This document shows, piece after piece, positions 32,403-42,841 of a stretch of DNA of 64,000 bases (positions within the stretch are counted from its first letter, which is position 1; each line of letters starts with the position of its first letter). Origin of the DNA: Zymoseptoria tritici IPO323 (Eukaryota; Ascomycota; Dothideomycetes; Mycosphaerellales; Mycosphaerellaceae); NCBI RefSeq assembly GCF_000219625.1, contig NC_018216.1, positions 3,348,001-3,412,000 of the forward strand, written 5' to 3'. The notes beneath the pieces were generated by a model, which did no database searches, had not been told where the DNA came from, and saw only the letters and a program-made list of their open reading frames with translations. Position numbers and translations under genes: made by a program.

Positions 32403-33134
32403 TCAAAGCTTGTCCAACAACTTGCGCTTTCGCCTTTCCAGCAATTCGGCCTCGACCTCCTCTGCTGTGGGTAGCCTCCATGGAACACCATCTCCTGCAT
32501 CACCCGGCAAGGCTTCCCACTCTCCATCCTTGACATCATCCTCTTCCATCATGAGAAGTTCGAACGCCTCTTTTTCCTTCTGAGCCTCGTACTTGAGCAG
32601 AGTGCCGTCCTCCTCGTCCAGATTGTATCCGTAGTAGCCCGCATCAACCTTCAATCGCAGGTCATGTCTCGTCTCGCTCTTCTCTTTCTCCGGCTTCTGC
32701 GTCGCTGCCTCGAACAGCTCTTTCACACCTGGCAATTCCCTCGCCCGTCCAAAATATCTGTAGCCTTTCCCACCGCCCTCAATCACCCTCCCTTCATCAT
32801 CCAGCATCTTTGACCCCCCTCGCATGTAGTTTGGTCCACCCAACTCCCGGATCCGTACCTCCCAATGCCACTTTTCTCTGAACAATTTGTTGAGCTCATC
32901 GTTGATGTCGCGCACTTGATAGTCGCTGAGGGCCGGATCTTGGATTTTGGAGACTTTGCGACTGATCTCTTTCAGTACTTGTCCACGCCATCTCTCACAG
33001 GTCGGAACATGGTCTTGCTGGGATATGGCCTTTGGTCGCTTCGTGCGAGATATGTCGAGGATTCCGAGATCGTTTGCTTGTTGCTCACGAAATCGGAAGA
33101 GCATGGACTGCGCTTTCTCTGCGTTGCGAGCCAT
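32403..33134 (-). CDS. ISY1: Pre-mRNA splicing factor ISY1
   Basis: Single exon, 243 aa. It begins MARNAEKAQSMLFRFREQQA, the nearly invariant Isy1 N-terminus, followed by RPKAISQQDHVPTCERWRGQVLK-like sequence, ISRKVSKIQDPALSDYQVRDINDELNKL, and HWEVRIRELGGPNY, all family landmarks. Residues 10-20 are the part that enters the spliceosome active site near the branch helix. The C-terminal third is acidic and variable, ending in a basic RRKRKLLDKL. Isy1 is part of the Prp19-associated complex and is present in the C complex at the first catalytic step. No unusual feature. Confidence 0.97.
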   Translation of the reverse strand: MARNAEKAQSMLFRFREQQANDLGILDISRTKRPKAISQQDHVPTCERWRGQVLKEISRKVSKIQDPALSDYQVRDINDELNKLFREKWHWEVRIRELGGPNYMRGGSKMLDDEGRVIEGGGKGYRYFGRARELPGVKELFEAATQKPEKEKSETRHDLRLKVDAGYYGYNLDEEDGTLLKYEAQKEKEAFELLMMEEDDVKDGEWEALPGDAGDGVPWRLPTAEEVEAELLERRKRKLLDKL

Positions 33135-33678
33135 GATGGAGGGTATACGAGTGTGCCGCGCTACTTGTGGTGATGATCAAGGCTTCGATATCTCCGGCCA
33201 ACGATCGGGTATTGGGGCGCAAGAGGTGAAGGTGAACTGTTGTGTCGAGAGCGAGATGCTCTGCTCATTGTCGACCGGTCTTTGGATGGAACCTGAACTT
33301 TCGCAAAATCACGCTTATGTAATCGGGGCCTTGTCCGGAAAGGCGGAGGCATATCACATGAAAGACATCACATTGACAATAATGTATAGGCCTCTCGTGC
33401 GCCGCAACTCTGTTCTGACCCAAGGAAGTAGTCACGCTGCGGACTCGCACCGACTCGTCAAGTGCTTCATCTACATACCTAGGTAGCTATCTAGCATTAC
33501 CTTGGCACTTTTCCCTTCGCTCCGTCAGACTATTCGGCATGAACGCGAACTCCATCGACGTTGCAGCGCCACACCAAACGACAAATCGGTCCCTGCATCC
33601 AATGACCATGGAACGCAATACAGAACCGAAAGCAGACACCCACACCCGGCGAAGCCAAGCGAGGATACCGCACGTATG
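33135..33678. other. Intergenic, no gene seen
   Basis: Between two minus-strand genes; holds the ISY1 promoter. Nothing further recognised. Confidence 0.5.
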
Positions 33679-36662
33679 TTATTCCACCTCTCCCAAAGTC
33701 CAGTCCATGCCCTCGTCCGTGCCAACAACGCGGAAGTTGTTGGCAGCAGGACTGAGATACTGGCCCTTCCGAGCCGCCGATGTCGTCCGCGAGCAGGGCT
33801 TCGACTTGGCCACCCCGCTGCTCACCCGCGGTGAACGCAGTGGCTTCGGCGAGTGACGAGACCTCCCAGAAGTGGCAGCCCGTGGTCCCTTGATGATCGC
33901 ATAGCCATCCTCGCTGGTCTCGCTGCTGGAGACTCCGAGCTCGGAGCCATGCACTGGTTCATCTGGGTGAGATCGAGTGTCCGCATACGTCTTTGGAGAT
34001 CCTTGCGAACCTTCCATCGTTGGAGCGACTGGCGCACAGGACTGCTTGCACGCCGATGACCCGGCTGCGAACAGATGTGTTTCGACATCGTAGTGTAGGT
34101 AATCGGTGTGCAAAGCCAAGTACATGCCCAACCAGAGCACTCTCTCAGCACGAGCTTCGTATGTGTACTTGTCCTCGATAGAGCGACCGTCATCTTCGGT
34201 CTGGTCGTCAAACCAACCAGGAGGAAAGTAAAACTGTCCCCAGACCAGACCGCGAACCAGATCGTCTTCCGGAAGCGGTCGAGCCGGAACGCCCTTGATT
34301 TCGGGAATGACAAACTTTTTCTCGCGTGCGCACTCCGACACACGAGGCGCTATCGGGTACTCCTGAGCGACGCAGTTGAGTAAACGAGCCAGACCTTGCC
34401 AATTGAGCAGTCCAATATCCAGTTGCAATGATTGAGTAGAGATATCCAGCCGAGTGTGCAATTCATGCAAACTATGCAGCCAAACCAGCATCATGTGAAC
34501 GTATGGTAAACAATCCCGCACTTGAACGAGCAGGTGTAAGCGCCGAACGACCAGGTCAAAAGTGGAAAACAGGAAACGATTACAAGAACTAAGAGCAGGT
34601 GATGTGTTGCGAGAGCAGAGAGAGGACAAGTTGCACTCGTTGTCGAGAGGAGTGGTGCCGGAAGGTTGCTTTGCTTGTTCCACGGCGGTCGAGTAAAGGT
34701 TGAGGAGGGCGTTGGACGGCTCGCCGAAGTCGAATAGAGCGGAGATACTGGTGATGCCGAGATGAGCGCCGATCTCGCGGATCTTCAGCGGTTGCTTGGA
34801 GAGCAGTTCCAGTGCGTGCTTCCCAATGTTATCAGTCTTGTCGGAGGCGCCGTGAGAGAAGTTGAGAGCGTAGTAGGTGACGATACGGGCCTCGGTGGAG
34901 TAAATACTGCTCTGGATGGAGCGATCATCCTGCACGATGGGCACGCAAAAAGTCTTGAGCGAGTCCATCGCATTGGGAAAGGGGAGTACGCAAGTCAAAG
35001 ACTTTGCATAATAGCAGAGTTTGCGGAGACTGGGACGCTCAAGAATCCCGAGGTGGTGGTAAAGTCGTCCAATCGCTGGATGTCGGTCAGATGCCAGCGT
35101 ATACCAGCGCGCCGCCACACCGCCCCATGTAGCGTGAGCTTCTTTTTCCTCTTCAATCGCCATACGATACCTTGCAAGGTCTCCAAGGCATTCGATCCAG
35201 GTGTCCGTAAAGCTAGGCACCGTTTCGAGCAGCAAGGCCATCATCTGATACGCCAGGTAGATGAATGAGAGCATATAATCCTGCGATGCCGGGCGACGAT
35301 GTCTCAGCACTTCCAGAAAGGCATGAATGCCGTGCCGCCACATTCTAGCTGGCATGCTATACTTGGTTGCCAGTCCACGAAGCGCCTCCGTCGCGGACGG
35401 ATGCTGAGTTGCCTGCGCTGAATCAGCAAAACGAGGAAGCATACAGTCCAGAGTGTGGCTGACCATTAAGAAATCATGGTGCTCATAAAGCAGAGTCCGG
35501 TGAAGGGCAATCAATGCCTGCCACTGCTCCGGATCTAGGTGAGACTTTAGGTCATCGGCTTGAGCTTTATCGATACTCATACACTTCGCTTCTACCATTA
35601 CGAGACCGGCATATATGCCTTTGATCTCCGCTGCAAGTTGCTCCAAAGATATAGGCGAAGCATCTGGTTGCAATAATAGTCCCGGATAGTCACTATTGAC
35701 TGCTCGCGAAGTAAGACCCTTTGCTTTCTGGATCGATGCAGGTACCATTGTCTCCGGGACGGTGGCCGGTACTAGGGTGGCTGCGTGGTTCTGCCAACCC
35801 GAGTTAGGATATTGCGCAGTATTTCGCGGCGATGGTATTGATCCATAGCCAGAATCAACGCGTTGTTTGAATCTAAGTTTGCTGAGTGCAGGACTTCCAT
35901 GAGCCGCAACCTTTTCACGGTCAGGACCTTTGCTGAGCCTCGCACCAGCCAAGCATTGACGATGGCCCGACGCCCTTCGCTGAGCTTTGGCAGTCACATT
36001 TCCATTCCGAGGACTTGGTCCTGGCTGAGTGGCTCCTCGAGAGCGTTCAGACTGGCATTCTGGTCGTGGTGAAAGCTCTCTACTGGCGGCTCGCTTCGAT
36101 GCTGTGGTAGGCGAGCCACTGAGCATGCTTCTTCCACGAGGGCAGGATTGATGTTCCCTGCGATAGACATCATTCTCAAGCGAGAGACGTCCGACACGTT
36201 CTGCTGTAGCTCCGGCAGTGGGCGAAGAGGCTTTTCGTGGAGATTCCGGCGGCGTCAGATGTTCGGATCGGTCACTCATAAAATCCTCGGATGCAGCAGC
36301 AGAGGCACCCGGTGAGCGACAAAAGTTTTGAGCAAATTGGCCGTGAGTGCTACTGGAGGTCAGCACAGATATCTCATGGCCGTGCCACTTGGGAGACCGC
36401 CGTCATGAATCAGATCCGAAATTAGGCAGACGATCTTCGTCAGCTGGACTTACCAATCTGATTTTACCGGCGGCTGATCAGGATGACTCTGATGCCTTCG
36501 GAGAACCGCTTCCTTCATGATGTCCGCAGGCAATGACTCTGACGAACCTCCGTCCCATCGCTGCTCGGCGAGTTTTCCGCCGATTGTAGGCGGAGTAGCG
36601 GTGAACGCATCTTGAACATTTCGATACTGTGGTGAACAGCAAAGTGATCCAGATGGGTTCAT
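33679..36662 (-). CDS. EST1-like DNA/RNA-binding domain protein
   Basis: The main exon runs 36352-33679 and a short first exon ends at 36454, joined across a 101-bp intron (36353-36453) with GTAAGT donor, GTGCTGACC branch region and CAG acceptor that keeps frame. Starting at the Met at 36662 (MNPSGSLCCS) gives 960 aa; a Met at 36770 is also in frame. The central block YMLSFIYLAYQMMALLLETVPSF, WGGVAARWYTLASDRHPAIGRLYHHLGIL and LCYYAKSLTCVLPFP is the TPR-like EST1 domain of telomerase-binding Est1/SMG5-7 relatives, in the form common in filamentous fungi where many paralogues exist. The N-terminal 200 residues are Ser/Arg/Pro-rich and disordered; the C-terminus carries GVSSSETSEDGYAIIKG. A role in telomere or mRNA decay is possible but not shown; the fungal group is uncharacterised. 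Confidence 0.8.
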
Positions 36663-36770
36663 TTCAAGGCGTATTATGTGGTAAAGTCCGAACTGCTGAG
36701 GATCAACTGTGGCAAACTCATGCGACTGTCGATGCCTTGATCGTTGACTGTGACCGCATTTGTTAGTCAA

Positions 36771-39491
36771 CTAACGTAGCCACGCCCACTCCGACTCGCA
36801 ATCTCACTGTTGAAGGTGTCATTCAAGGCTGTCGCGAAGACAACAGTTCGACCGTCCGGGCGAGACGCGCTGATTCCGTCTATCGTGCAATGTCGGGTGA
36901 TGTTGATGTCGTCGTCCCGAGTGAGGCGACCCTGCCAGGTTTCTCGGAGTTGTACGGGTTGCGGCTCCAGGTGGCACAGGCACCTCGTTTCGTTGGCTCT
37001 CTACAACCACCGCTCTGTGCTCGGCCAGCGCTTTCAGAGTGATGCGATCGAGAGTAGATGTCGCCAAAGAGTGTTTCTAAAGCTCTTCCAATGTGCTGAT
37101 GAGGGTGAGTGAAATAGCAGAGGTTGAAGAGGCCGCCTACCAAGGTCCGAGCGGAGAGGGTGGCTTCAGCCTGTGGGCATCATTACTCTCACGCAGGTAC
37201 GCATTAATAACAATTTTGCCGCGTTATGATGAAAAGGCGCGCAGAACATTGCCTAGCACGGTGTCACCCGTGCTGCCGCTGAATATGCACGATTGCTGCC
37301 TTCCTGTGGTGGTTCGCAGCCTCGCGGCGGCCTCTTTGCGATGCCCCTCACCATGACTATCTTGGTCTTTCACGATCCTTCCCATACCACTTCCTTACAA
37401 TCTACTTCCATCTACCATTGAGGCCGTGCATTGATGCACGCAGTGGTATGGCACATCAATGAACGTGACTTTGGCAAGTAGACTTATCGGTGAACCACCG
37501 GTGAAGACGAGCACTGGATGTTTTGATGTTGCCAAGTGCGGCGCGGCCTCTCATCAGCAAATGATCTGACACATACGCCGAGCATACTGGCACATACGAA
37601 TACAGCTTGAACAATATGTAAGGTGATGAGGCCGTCGAAATACCCTCGTAAAGCTAGTGCAACGAACCGCGACCTAGCATGTCCTGGTCACACGGCCAAC
37701 TTGGTTCTCCATTGCATACAAGGCGTTGAGACAACGCACACACCGCGATGAACTTGAGGCCATAGCAATGGTCTACGATACTGTAGCCATACAGAGACAT
37801 CGCCTGCAACGACGATATTTCAAGGCTAGCAAGCACATGCTCCAAATGTCGCGTAATGCGGCTATCGTCGGACATGTCATCCCACCTCGAACTTGCCATG
37901 AAGTCATGCGTGGGTGAGACAAAGGCAGACGTTCGACAGGCCAACAGTACGCATAGAGGCGCCCAGTCGAATGCGAACTCCAGCAAAGGCTTGGGTGTCC
38001 TCCTCCCGAAGTTCTCGTCGGTCCGGGTGCCGCGCTTGTTCATCACGGTCTCCGGTGTGTCAAGCATTTGCCTTCAGTGTAGTGGTGGCCTAAATTGAGT
38101 GTGTACGGGTGTACTCGCAACATTGAGGAAGACATGCTTGGGAGTGGGACCAGTCGCACCGAAGAGATCAAGAGCTTTGTCCTGGTCATCATTCGCTCAC
38201 ACCAATTTGATCTGACCAGGCGATTCTGCACGGTCAAAGGGACAAGTGGAGTCGTACGAGACTTCCTCAGCCTGGCAGTTGGAATGGATTCCATCCCACC
38301 GGAAGATGCAGCGTGCCCGGAATGTCTTGCTGTGATACTCCAATGGCATGACACAGCCGTGTGCAAGATCGGGGTCTCCCTTTGACGTCGCGAGAGTAAG
38401 CACCCTGCTGCAAGAGCGAAGGATTAGCTCGTGCGTGAGCCTGGTTTTGTGAGCCATAATTTCCCTCGGCAACAGGTGGTATGGCAGGTGAAGATCCGTA
38501 ATCTGGCATCTTCATGTCGGCTTCAACAGAAGCAAATGGCCCTGAGTCGAGGCGTTGGATATTCCTGGCTCGCCACGTACGCCGTGCGATTGACTCCTGG
38601 GCTACGTTGCCTCTGGTCAGCGAAACGCGAACAACAGGCAGGCATTGCGTCGTGATGATTCGATGAAGGAACTGCTCGTTTGAGGGAGAACATGTAGGTC
38701 ATTGAGCGCCTGCCTGTTTTGAACTTGCAAGCTGCGATGTCAGGTCCGACATATTGGCTGCCTTGCACTGTGCCTTCGTTGCTCCGAGGAAGCCCATCTT
38801 AGAGCATTGATCTCTTAATGCGGCCTAGTGATCATGCTGCGATACGAGCTCTTGCCTTCCTTTTGTAGCGAGCTGGGATCGAGAGCTCGCAGCTTCTGTG
38901 AAGGCTGTGATGGCTGCGAGCAGATCAGTGGCTACCCGGCAGGATGTCATCGAAGCGTCCTCTCGAATGAGTTCCAAGACGTGCACGACTGGCGGCGCTA
39001 CAAGGTCGCCTTGCTGGCCAATGCAGGAAAGCGCTATCATGAGATGGTGGTTCGTTGTTCCTGCAAGCGATTGGCTTTCTCGTGTCAACGTGAGGGGTCT
39101 GCACATGAAGGCAACGTGCTGCACGCTGAATAGCATGAAGTGAGTCGGCATTGGCCATTGGCATCTCGACGCCGTGCGAGTCACGACCCGCATATGTCGT
39201 GATAGAAGCTTTTGAGTCTAGAGTCAGAAGTAGATTGAGGGAAATTCAGGAGAAAACGGTGTGAGAGTGTCATGGTCGAGTGAGGTCGACACCGGAGAAA
39301 GAGGCCAAACATCCGGATAGTGAAGTAACCGGACCGGCTAATTTTGTATCACCTTCGACCGGAGACTCCAACAACATCTCAACTTTTGAAACGAGTTGCA
39401 GCTTCAGCGAGATTGCCATCGAGGACGCCTGTCTTTCGACATCGTCGACGAATGGCTTCAACACTACACACAATACTATGAACGGGACAAC
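36771..39491. other. 2.7-kb gene-poor intergenic region
   Basis: Longest single-copy-looking stretch without a supported gene. Its composition resembles the flanking unique DNA and it shows no RIP signature. The small frames (36819-37067, 37654-38067, 38825-39193 and others on both strands) lack domains and overlap each other. It contains the divergent promoters of the EST1-like and FHIP genes. A non-coding transcript or a small species-specific gene cannot be excluded. Confidence 0.45.
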
Positions 39492-42047
39492 ATGGACTTC
39501 TGGGCTCGCCTGCTCCCATCCTACGCCCCGAAGAAGGCCACTGCACGGCCTGCCAGCAACGATGCCCATGCACGATTGATCCGCTTCAAGCGAGTCTACA
39601 ACACCTTCCTCGAGCTATGTGACCGCCCGCGAAACCCCACCGCCGAGGAACCTCTTCTGGACTCATTGCGCGCGTGTCTGGAAAAGGTGGCAGCATTGCT
39701 TCGGGAAGAATCAAGAGCTCCGGCGCCGCACACATGCCTCCAATTCGCAGGATCGAGTCGAATCTACACCGTCATTGCGCGAGCGGCAGGCGTCAGCCAG
39801 TATGAGCCTCTCATCCGAGCCAGCATTTCGGTCTTTGCGGCATTGGTGGACAGCGAAGAGGAGGATTTTCTTTCAAGTGGACACTTCGCAAAGAGCTTGA
39901 TGGCATTGGTTCGGAAGACGGTGGATAGTGCAGAGCTTCGCATCAGCGGCGATACGGAAACTTCGGTCCTGGAGCTAATGTTTACCATTGCGGCGAAGAT
40001 TCGGCTGCAACCTGAGATCCTCCCGGTCTGGTTCCACTCGACCGCTAAACCCGAGATGGACGATGTGTTTCTGACGGAGAAGAAAAGCTTCGTGGGCGTG
40101 ACACAAAAGGATGACTTTCCACTCTGCTATCTGTTGATCGAACGGGTGCATCTCGAAGGTCGTATTGGAGACTTTGCCAGGACAGGCCTCCTGTACATCT
40201 TTGAAAGCACTGGCCGTTCTCCCGAGCTGGAGGAATGGGTGGTGTCAAGCGATTTGCCTACGCTCATGGCGTCTGGACTGGGTGCGTTATACAGCCAGTT
40301 GAGTCGAGAGCTGAGCATACTCCACCCAGATGCATCGCTCCCGGCCGTACTCGCCATGAGTGACTACACCACCAGTCACACCCGCCCAACGGCCGAATCC
40401 GCGTTCTCCGAAAGGCACAAAGCTCACATGGCCACGTTCCTGTCATACTTGGCATTCTGGCAGGACGTCCTTGACCACTGCAGAAGCGCCGATGTGAAGC
40501 AGACCTTGCTCGATCACTTCCAGATTCTCTTCCTCCAGCAACTGCTGTACCCCTCCCTGCTGCAGTCCAGTGACACCGATGCCGGAAGCTCGGTGGCCGT
40601 ACTGACCTACATGACAGCCATGCTTGAGGCTCTGGACTATCCAGACTTGATTCACATGATGATGACCTACCTCTTGGCAATTCAAGATCCGACGATTGCA
40701 AACAGCACTGCTAGTCTGACTGCCAGCGCTTCTCCCACCACTGTCAAGCGTCGTCAGAGCTTGTTGCTTTTGGCTGCACCAAAGGATACCGACGGCTCTG
40801 TGGACCCCGACCTGTTCAACTTGGTCGATCTCATCATGAACGATGTCCGCTCGCGTAACAGCCAGACGGTCTTTGCCGCCTTGAAAGTCATGTCGGCGAT
40901 CGTCATTCGACACAAGAAGTATGCGTTTGGTACGCTGCTGAAAGTGCGCAAAGATCGCCTCGTTGTGCCCAGTCGGACCGTGGGTGCGCTGACCCGAGAA
41001 GCAGAGCAGTATGCCGCTCTCGCAGTCTCTCTCCACCCGCAGTACGAGTTCAACACCACTTACGCAAGCCTTTGCCAGGATCTGCGTCTCATCATTGAAT
41101 CGCAGCTTTCAACGCCATTGCCCACAGATGATCTTCAACACGAGGACAATATTGGTGCCTACGTTCTGGAAGACACCGATCCTTTGTTGCGTATCATCAC
41201 GGCGCAACTACGGTCCTTCTTCACCAATCACATTGATGTCAACCTCGCACTGACTCAAGCGATCATTTGCATCGCTCAGTGCGTTGAGCTTCGACTGGAA
41301 GACTGGGTCTGTCTGGCGCCATCGGCTTATACATTCGAGGAACATGGTCCAAACATCGACGAGCCGTGGCAGACCCATGTCGACAACGAAGACAGAGACG
41401 CCTGGTCTACAGCACAACAAGCCACACGAGAACCAGACTGGCGCCAGTCCAACGAGCCCGTGTTGTTCAAGGAGCTCAAGACCTTGGTGGCCTCTCTCGA
41501 TGCCGTGCGCAGCACCGTTCCGAATCTCGATCAGCTCATCGCCGGCCGGAAGGTCATGCTGCAAGCAACAAGCCTTGAAGCAGCCGCCAATGATCCTTCT
41601 TCGCTCATGCAAAACTTCAGCCCATCAGCGTTCGACGACAGCTCAGAAACACGAACGGCAGCAACCTCCATCAGCGGAGCTGGTGATGCAGACACTTTGT
41701 CATCAACCGCTGATGCCCGATCTGGCGAGAGGCAGCCTTCGTCCACTTCGCTTTCGGCGAATAGTGCGGCTCATTCGCGTGACACATCGCCCACGCCTTT
41801 AACGATCTTCAGACCGCCGCCGCCTGAGACACCCTCTACGACTGACATGCTTATGCAAGTCATCACATTCGCTGCCGAGCCTTCTCCAACCTCGCCCGAC
41901 TCCCCGGACGATCTGCAACCGCGAATCGCAAGTCTGAATCACGTCTTGACAAACGTGGTTGTGCTGCAAGAGTTTGTGCTGGAGCTCGTTGCTGTCCTGC
42001 AGATGAGGGCAGCTGTCTTGGGCGACAGGGAGGTTCGAAGCGCATAG
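39492..42047 (+). CDS. fhipA: FHIP-family protein (FTS-Hook-FHIP complex subunit, RAI16-like)
   Basis: Single exon, 851 aa from MDFWARLLPS, the usual N-terminus of the family; the frame is open 32 codons further up without similarity. The RAI16-like domain covers most of the first 550 residues (RFKRVYNTFLELCDRP; VYTVIARAAGV-like segment; LELMFTIAAKIRLQPEILPVWF; FPLCYLLIERVHLEGRIGDFARTGLLYI; FLSYLAFWQDVLDHC; LLDHFQILFLQQLLYPSLLQSS). Repeated alpha helices are expected throughout. In Aspergillus nidulans the FHIP subunit links early endosomes to Hook and thus to dynein and kinesin-3 for long-distance transport in hyphae. The C-terminal 250 residues contain a Ser/Thr/Ala-rich disordered linker and a final helix (LTNVVVLQEFVLELVAVLQMRA). 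Confidence 0.9.
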   Translation: MDFWARLLPSYAPKKATARPASNDAHARLIRFKRVYNTFLELCDRPRNPTAEEPLLDSLRACLEKVAALLREESRAPAPHTCLQFAGSSRIYTVIARAAGVSQYEPLIRASISVFAALVDSEEEDFLSSGHFAKSLMALVRKTVDSAELRISGDTETSVLELMFTIAAKIRLQPEILPVWFHSTAKPEMDDVFLTEKKSFVGVTQKDDFPLCYLLIERVHLEGRIGDFARTGLLYIFESTGRSPELEEWVVSSDLPTLMASGLGALYSQLSRELSILHPDASLPAVLAMSDYTTSHTRPTAESAFSERHKAHMATFLSYLAFWQDVLDHCRSADVKQTLLDHFQILFLQQLLYPSLLQSSDTDAGSSVAVLTYMTAMLEALDYPDLIHMMMTYLLAIQDPTIANSTASLTASASPTTVKRRQSLLLLAAPKDTDGSVDPDLFNLVDLIMNDVRSRNSQTVFAALKVMSAIVIRHKKYAFGTLLKVRKDRLVVPSRTVGALTREAEQYAALAVSLHPQYEFNTTYASLCQDLRLIIESQLSTPLPTDDLQHEDNIGAYVLEDTDPLLRIITAQLRSFFTNHIDVNLALTQAIICIAQCVELRLEDWVCLAPSAYTFEEHGPNIDEPWQTHVDNEDRDAWSTAQQATREPDWRQSNEPVLFKELKTLVASLDAVRSTVPNLDQLIAGRKVMLQATSLEAAANDPSSLMQNFSPSAFDDSSETRTAATSISGAGDADTLSSTADARSGERQPSSTSLSANSAAHSRDTSPTPLTIFRPPPPETPSTTDMLMQVITFAAEPSPTSPDSPDDLQPRIASLNHVLTNVVVLQEFVLELVAVLQMRAAVLGDREVRSA

Positions 42048-42841
42048 ACTGGTTCGTCTGTATGATACCACCGGCCCGCGTGGTCTGAGAGGCGCATCGG
42101 GCTCAATTTCCCGCCTTCGTTCATGCCCACATCAACCGCCAATGGCCACAACCGTCATTTTGCTTGCTATTCATGCTTCTTCGAGATACCCAGACTCATA
42201 AAGAGTCTTCAGCATAGCGATCTAATTACACATATCATCACTCTCTCGTGCTCACCTCACATGTGCACCACCCAGTCCCACACGAACATATACTTGGTCG
42301 CCGGTTCACCGTCTGAACGTTTGCCTTCAATCGTATCTGTGTTCCTGGAAGAGGCAGTCGATACGACTCCTCACATCGATCCGACGTCGTCGTTGAACGG
42401 CGCACGAATCGGAACAACTGGCGACACGACATCTGCATCTGCATCTGCATCTGCTGCATCCCACAAGGCAAACACATGCCGTAACACCAACCACTCTACA
42501 GCCGTGCATACCGTGTGGCATCTCATCCTACAGGTGTGCGACCGCTCAGGAACAGGGACGTGGAATACGACGGAAAACTCCGCGTGGGATTAGAGGCGTA
42601 TCTGCGATGCGTATGAACATTTCGAACCTTCATTTGCTCCCCAGCTGGCTGGCTCCACGTGGCTTGCGCACGAGCTACTTTAGCTTCCCACAACGCCATC
42701 GCTTGCTATGATCAAACAAAACGGACAGACTCCTCGCAGATGATGAAAGCATACCGCAGAGCGTGGGAGGCCACCAACGCCCACGAGAACAACCACTTGA
42801 CGCCACCACGCCTTTTTTGCCCTGCGTCCATTCCTGCGCAC
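42048..42841. other. Convergent intergenic region with a hexanucleotide repeat
   Basis: Separates the 3' ends of the FHIP and PDS5 genes. Four perfect tandem ATCTGC units lie at 42431-42454. The plus-strand frame at 42123-42593 is low-complexity and not supported. Confidence 0.5.
42431..42454 (+). repeat. Hexanucleotide microsatellite (ATCTGC)4
   Basis: Four perfect units between the FHIP and PDS5 genes; likely variable in copy number between strains. Confidence 0.85.

Noticed and set aside
31970..32533. 187-aa plus-strand frame
   Set aside because: No domain, and it runs into the 3' end of ISY1 on the other strand.
37654..38067. 137-aa minus-strand frame in the 2.7-kb gap
   Set aside because: No domain, no splice signals, and composition not different from chance frames around it.
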